From positions 11,670,716 through 11,734,715 of the forward strand of contig NC_045142.1 in assembly GCF_008831285.2 (NCBI RefSeq): a stretch of 64,000 nt of DNA, read 5' to 3'. The DNA comes from Nymphaea colorata. Its lineage: Eukaryota > Streptophyta > Magnoliopsida > Nymphaeales > Nymphaeaceae. A model generated the notes under the pieces. It was not told where the DNA came from and searched no databases. It saw only the letters and a list, made by a program, of their open reading frames with translations. This document shows, piece by piece, positions 62,532 through 64,000 of the stretch. Position 1 is the first letter of the stretch. Each line of letters opens with the position of its first letter. The translations under genes and the position numbers were made by a program.

Positions 62532-62766
62532 ATGGATTCAAGCAAGGTCCAAATTGTAGTTTCCATGGGCCACATCAGCGCTTGGATAACCAAGGCCTTC
62601 CTAGCTTCTTCCTAGCACCAGACGTTCTTGCTCACCGGCCCTACCACTCATGCCATCATTTACAAGCTGCCACTCCTCCACTTCTGCAAGCAAGCAGGTG
62701 CTACTCTGGTGGAGGCCTCCCTGGATGACCATGAATCTCTGGTCTCCCTCCTCTCTGGGATCGACT
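62532..62766 (+). pseudogene. Reductase copy D: partial exon 1, broken
   Basis: From the ATG at 62532 the text follows copy C exon 1 (MDSSKV...). The nucleotide loop has decayed from VGSTGYIG to VVSMGHIS, losing two of three glycines, and codon 28 is TAG (62613-62615) in place of AGG. Homology ends at 62766 inside the codon for the tyrosine of GIDYVIS, where a Ty1/Copia LTR begins. The promoter region upstream (about 60700-62531) is still recognisable. The rest of the gene, if present, is beyond the window. Confidence 0.9.
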
Positions 62767-63230
62767 TGATGGAGATTTCCTCCTGCATATACAAACAAAC
62801 GAATATGCCCTAAAGCAGGATCTCGTTAATGCTAAATCTTTGAATCAATACTTTAACTGTAGCGGAAGCGTACCTGAATCCATCTGAACAACCGGACGGT
62901 GAGATCGCAGTAGGATCTTCTAGGGTCTGTGCGGAGCACGTGCGGTTTCTCTCATATAGGGAAGAGACAACCCTAGAAAGCGATGTTTCATGTCTCACTT
63001 GCACGACCCCAGGGAGCATTACCCTTTTATATTAAGAGCAATTACGGATTCAACCCATCAAAGAGTCCGTAATTATGTACAGGTATCCATACATTATAAA
63101 AATACCCCATACCATATTAAATGACGTGATATCCCAAAACACAATCACTTAATCGGATATTTACATTAAGGTAGTCATAATGTCTGAAATTCTTCATTGA
63201 CATATATCGATCCCCCAAACGATCCTTACA
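62767..63230 (-). repeat. 3' LTR of a Ty1/Copia element inserted in copy D
   Basis: On the minus strand it starts TGTAAGGATCG and ends GGAAATCTCCATCA, so it has TG...CA ends and is 464 bp. It is preceded on the minus strand by AAGTGGAAGAT (63231-63241), the usual Copia polypurine tract next to a 3' LTR. The gene side ends CGACT (62762-62766), which is the expected 5 bp target duplication; its partner would lie outside the window. Confidence 0.8.
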
Positions 63231-64000
63231 ATCTTCCACTTGGGCCAAATATATCTTTGTACATTCAAACATTACATAAAACCTTAGGACCTTATAACTG
63301 CTATCTTATTAAATGTCATTTTCACCAATCTCGTCCATGATCATATCAACACAGAACCAATGCGGCTTTAGCTAAACCTTAAATGATCACAAATGTTGAT
63401 ATAATCAATGACATAAATCTGGTATGAATGTATAGCATGAGAATTACATGTAATGTGATTACAACATGTTTATTCTTAACTGGTCCTACTTTAAAACCTT
63501 ATGGAGATAAAAAACACAAATATAGAATGGAACCAAAGAACTTTAAACTATATTATGTAGAAAACTGAATATGTGTCTATACATAAGAGCAAACAAAATA
63601 CAAACTCTCACTAAACCAGCACATCATCCAATGATAAAACCCCTATACAAACAACATGTTCGTGAAAGACCTTGGGTGTTAAATGTTTAGTAAGCAGATC
63701 TCAAATCATAGAGTTTGTCCCAATATTGTCACACAATAACCTTAGTGGTCTTTCCACACCATTCATAATGCACAGCCCTATGCCAAAATTCTACAACCAC
63801 AAAGCATGATTAGATGCCTCGTAACATGCTATGAATTCTGTTGCCATTGTTGAAGTAGCTACTAGTGTCTGACACTTTTTCAAAATGTAACTCCTCCTGC
63901 CAATAGAAATACATAGTCTGAAGTAGACTTTCTACTGACTTGCTACCCAGCAAAGTCAAAATCTGAATATCCAATGATCTCCAACTGGTCTGACTTCGTG
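63231..64000 (-). pseudogene. Ty1/Copia internal region with RNase H fragment
   Basis: Minus-strand reading at about 63840-63980 gives IGYSDFDFAG, then after a stop RKSTSDYVFLLAGGVTF. These are the Copia RNase H start and the RKSTSGYVF-type block. Several stops follow. The element continues beyond the right edge. Confidence 0.78.

Overview
The window is nuclear DNA of a flowering plant. It is AT-rich, full of transposable-element debris, and holds a plant-type NADPH reductase gene with introns. Nothing in the sequence fixes the species. All genes and pseudogenes of the reductase family read on the + strand.

Layout: (1) 1-5057 is the end of a tandem array of a diverged ~550 bp unit, about nine and a half copies, running off the left edge. 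(2) 5058-8243 has no recognisable gene. (3) 8249-18830 is a complete but decayed Ty3/Gypsy LTR retrotransposon on the minus strand, with ~2.5 kb LTRs, primer-binding site, polypurine tract, matching 5 bp target duplications (CTACA) and a chromodomain-like tail on the integrase. (4) 18836-25540 is old non-coding DNA carrying Ty1/Copia and Ty3 fragments, a SINE-like repeat and hAT-type elements. (5) 25540-63000 is a tandem cluster of four copies of a pinoresinol-lariciresinol reductase-like gene (isoflavone-reductase-like PIP family). (6) 62767-64000 is the 3' end of a Ty1/Copia element that cuts the fourth copy.

The reductase cluster is the main biological content. Copy C (42214-48163) is intact: four exons, consistent GT-AG splice phases, 309 codons, an N-terminal G-x-x-G-x-x-G loop and the candidate catalytic lysine K134. 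Copy A (26813-28859) keeps only exons 3 and 4. Copy B (33479-38671) keeps only exons 1 and 2, has a 1-bp deletion at the catalytic-lysine region and carries a ~2.8 kb AT-rich insertion in intron 1. Copy D (62532-62766) keeps part of exon 1, with a stop codon and a ruined nucleotide loop. A and B have lost complementary halves, and in both the break joins intron 2 to a GC-rich hAT-type element.

Each duplicated unit appears to have been [Copia fragment, SINE-like repeat, hAT elements] - promoter - gene - [reverse-strand Copia remnant]. The units spread by segmental duplication and were then eroded by deletion and insertion. Copy C is the only one that can encode the full enzyme. Most of the remaining sequence is transposon remnant or featureless AT-rich DNA.
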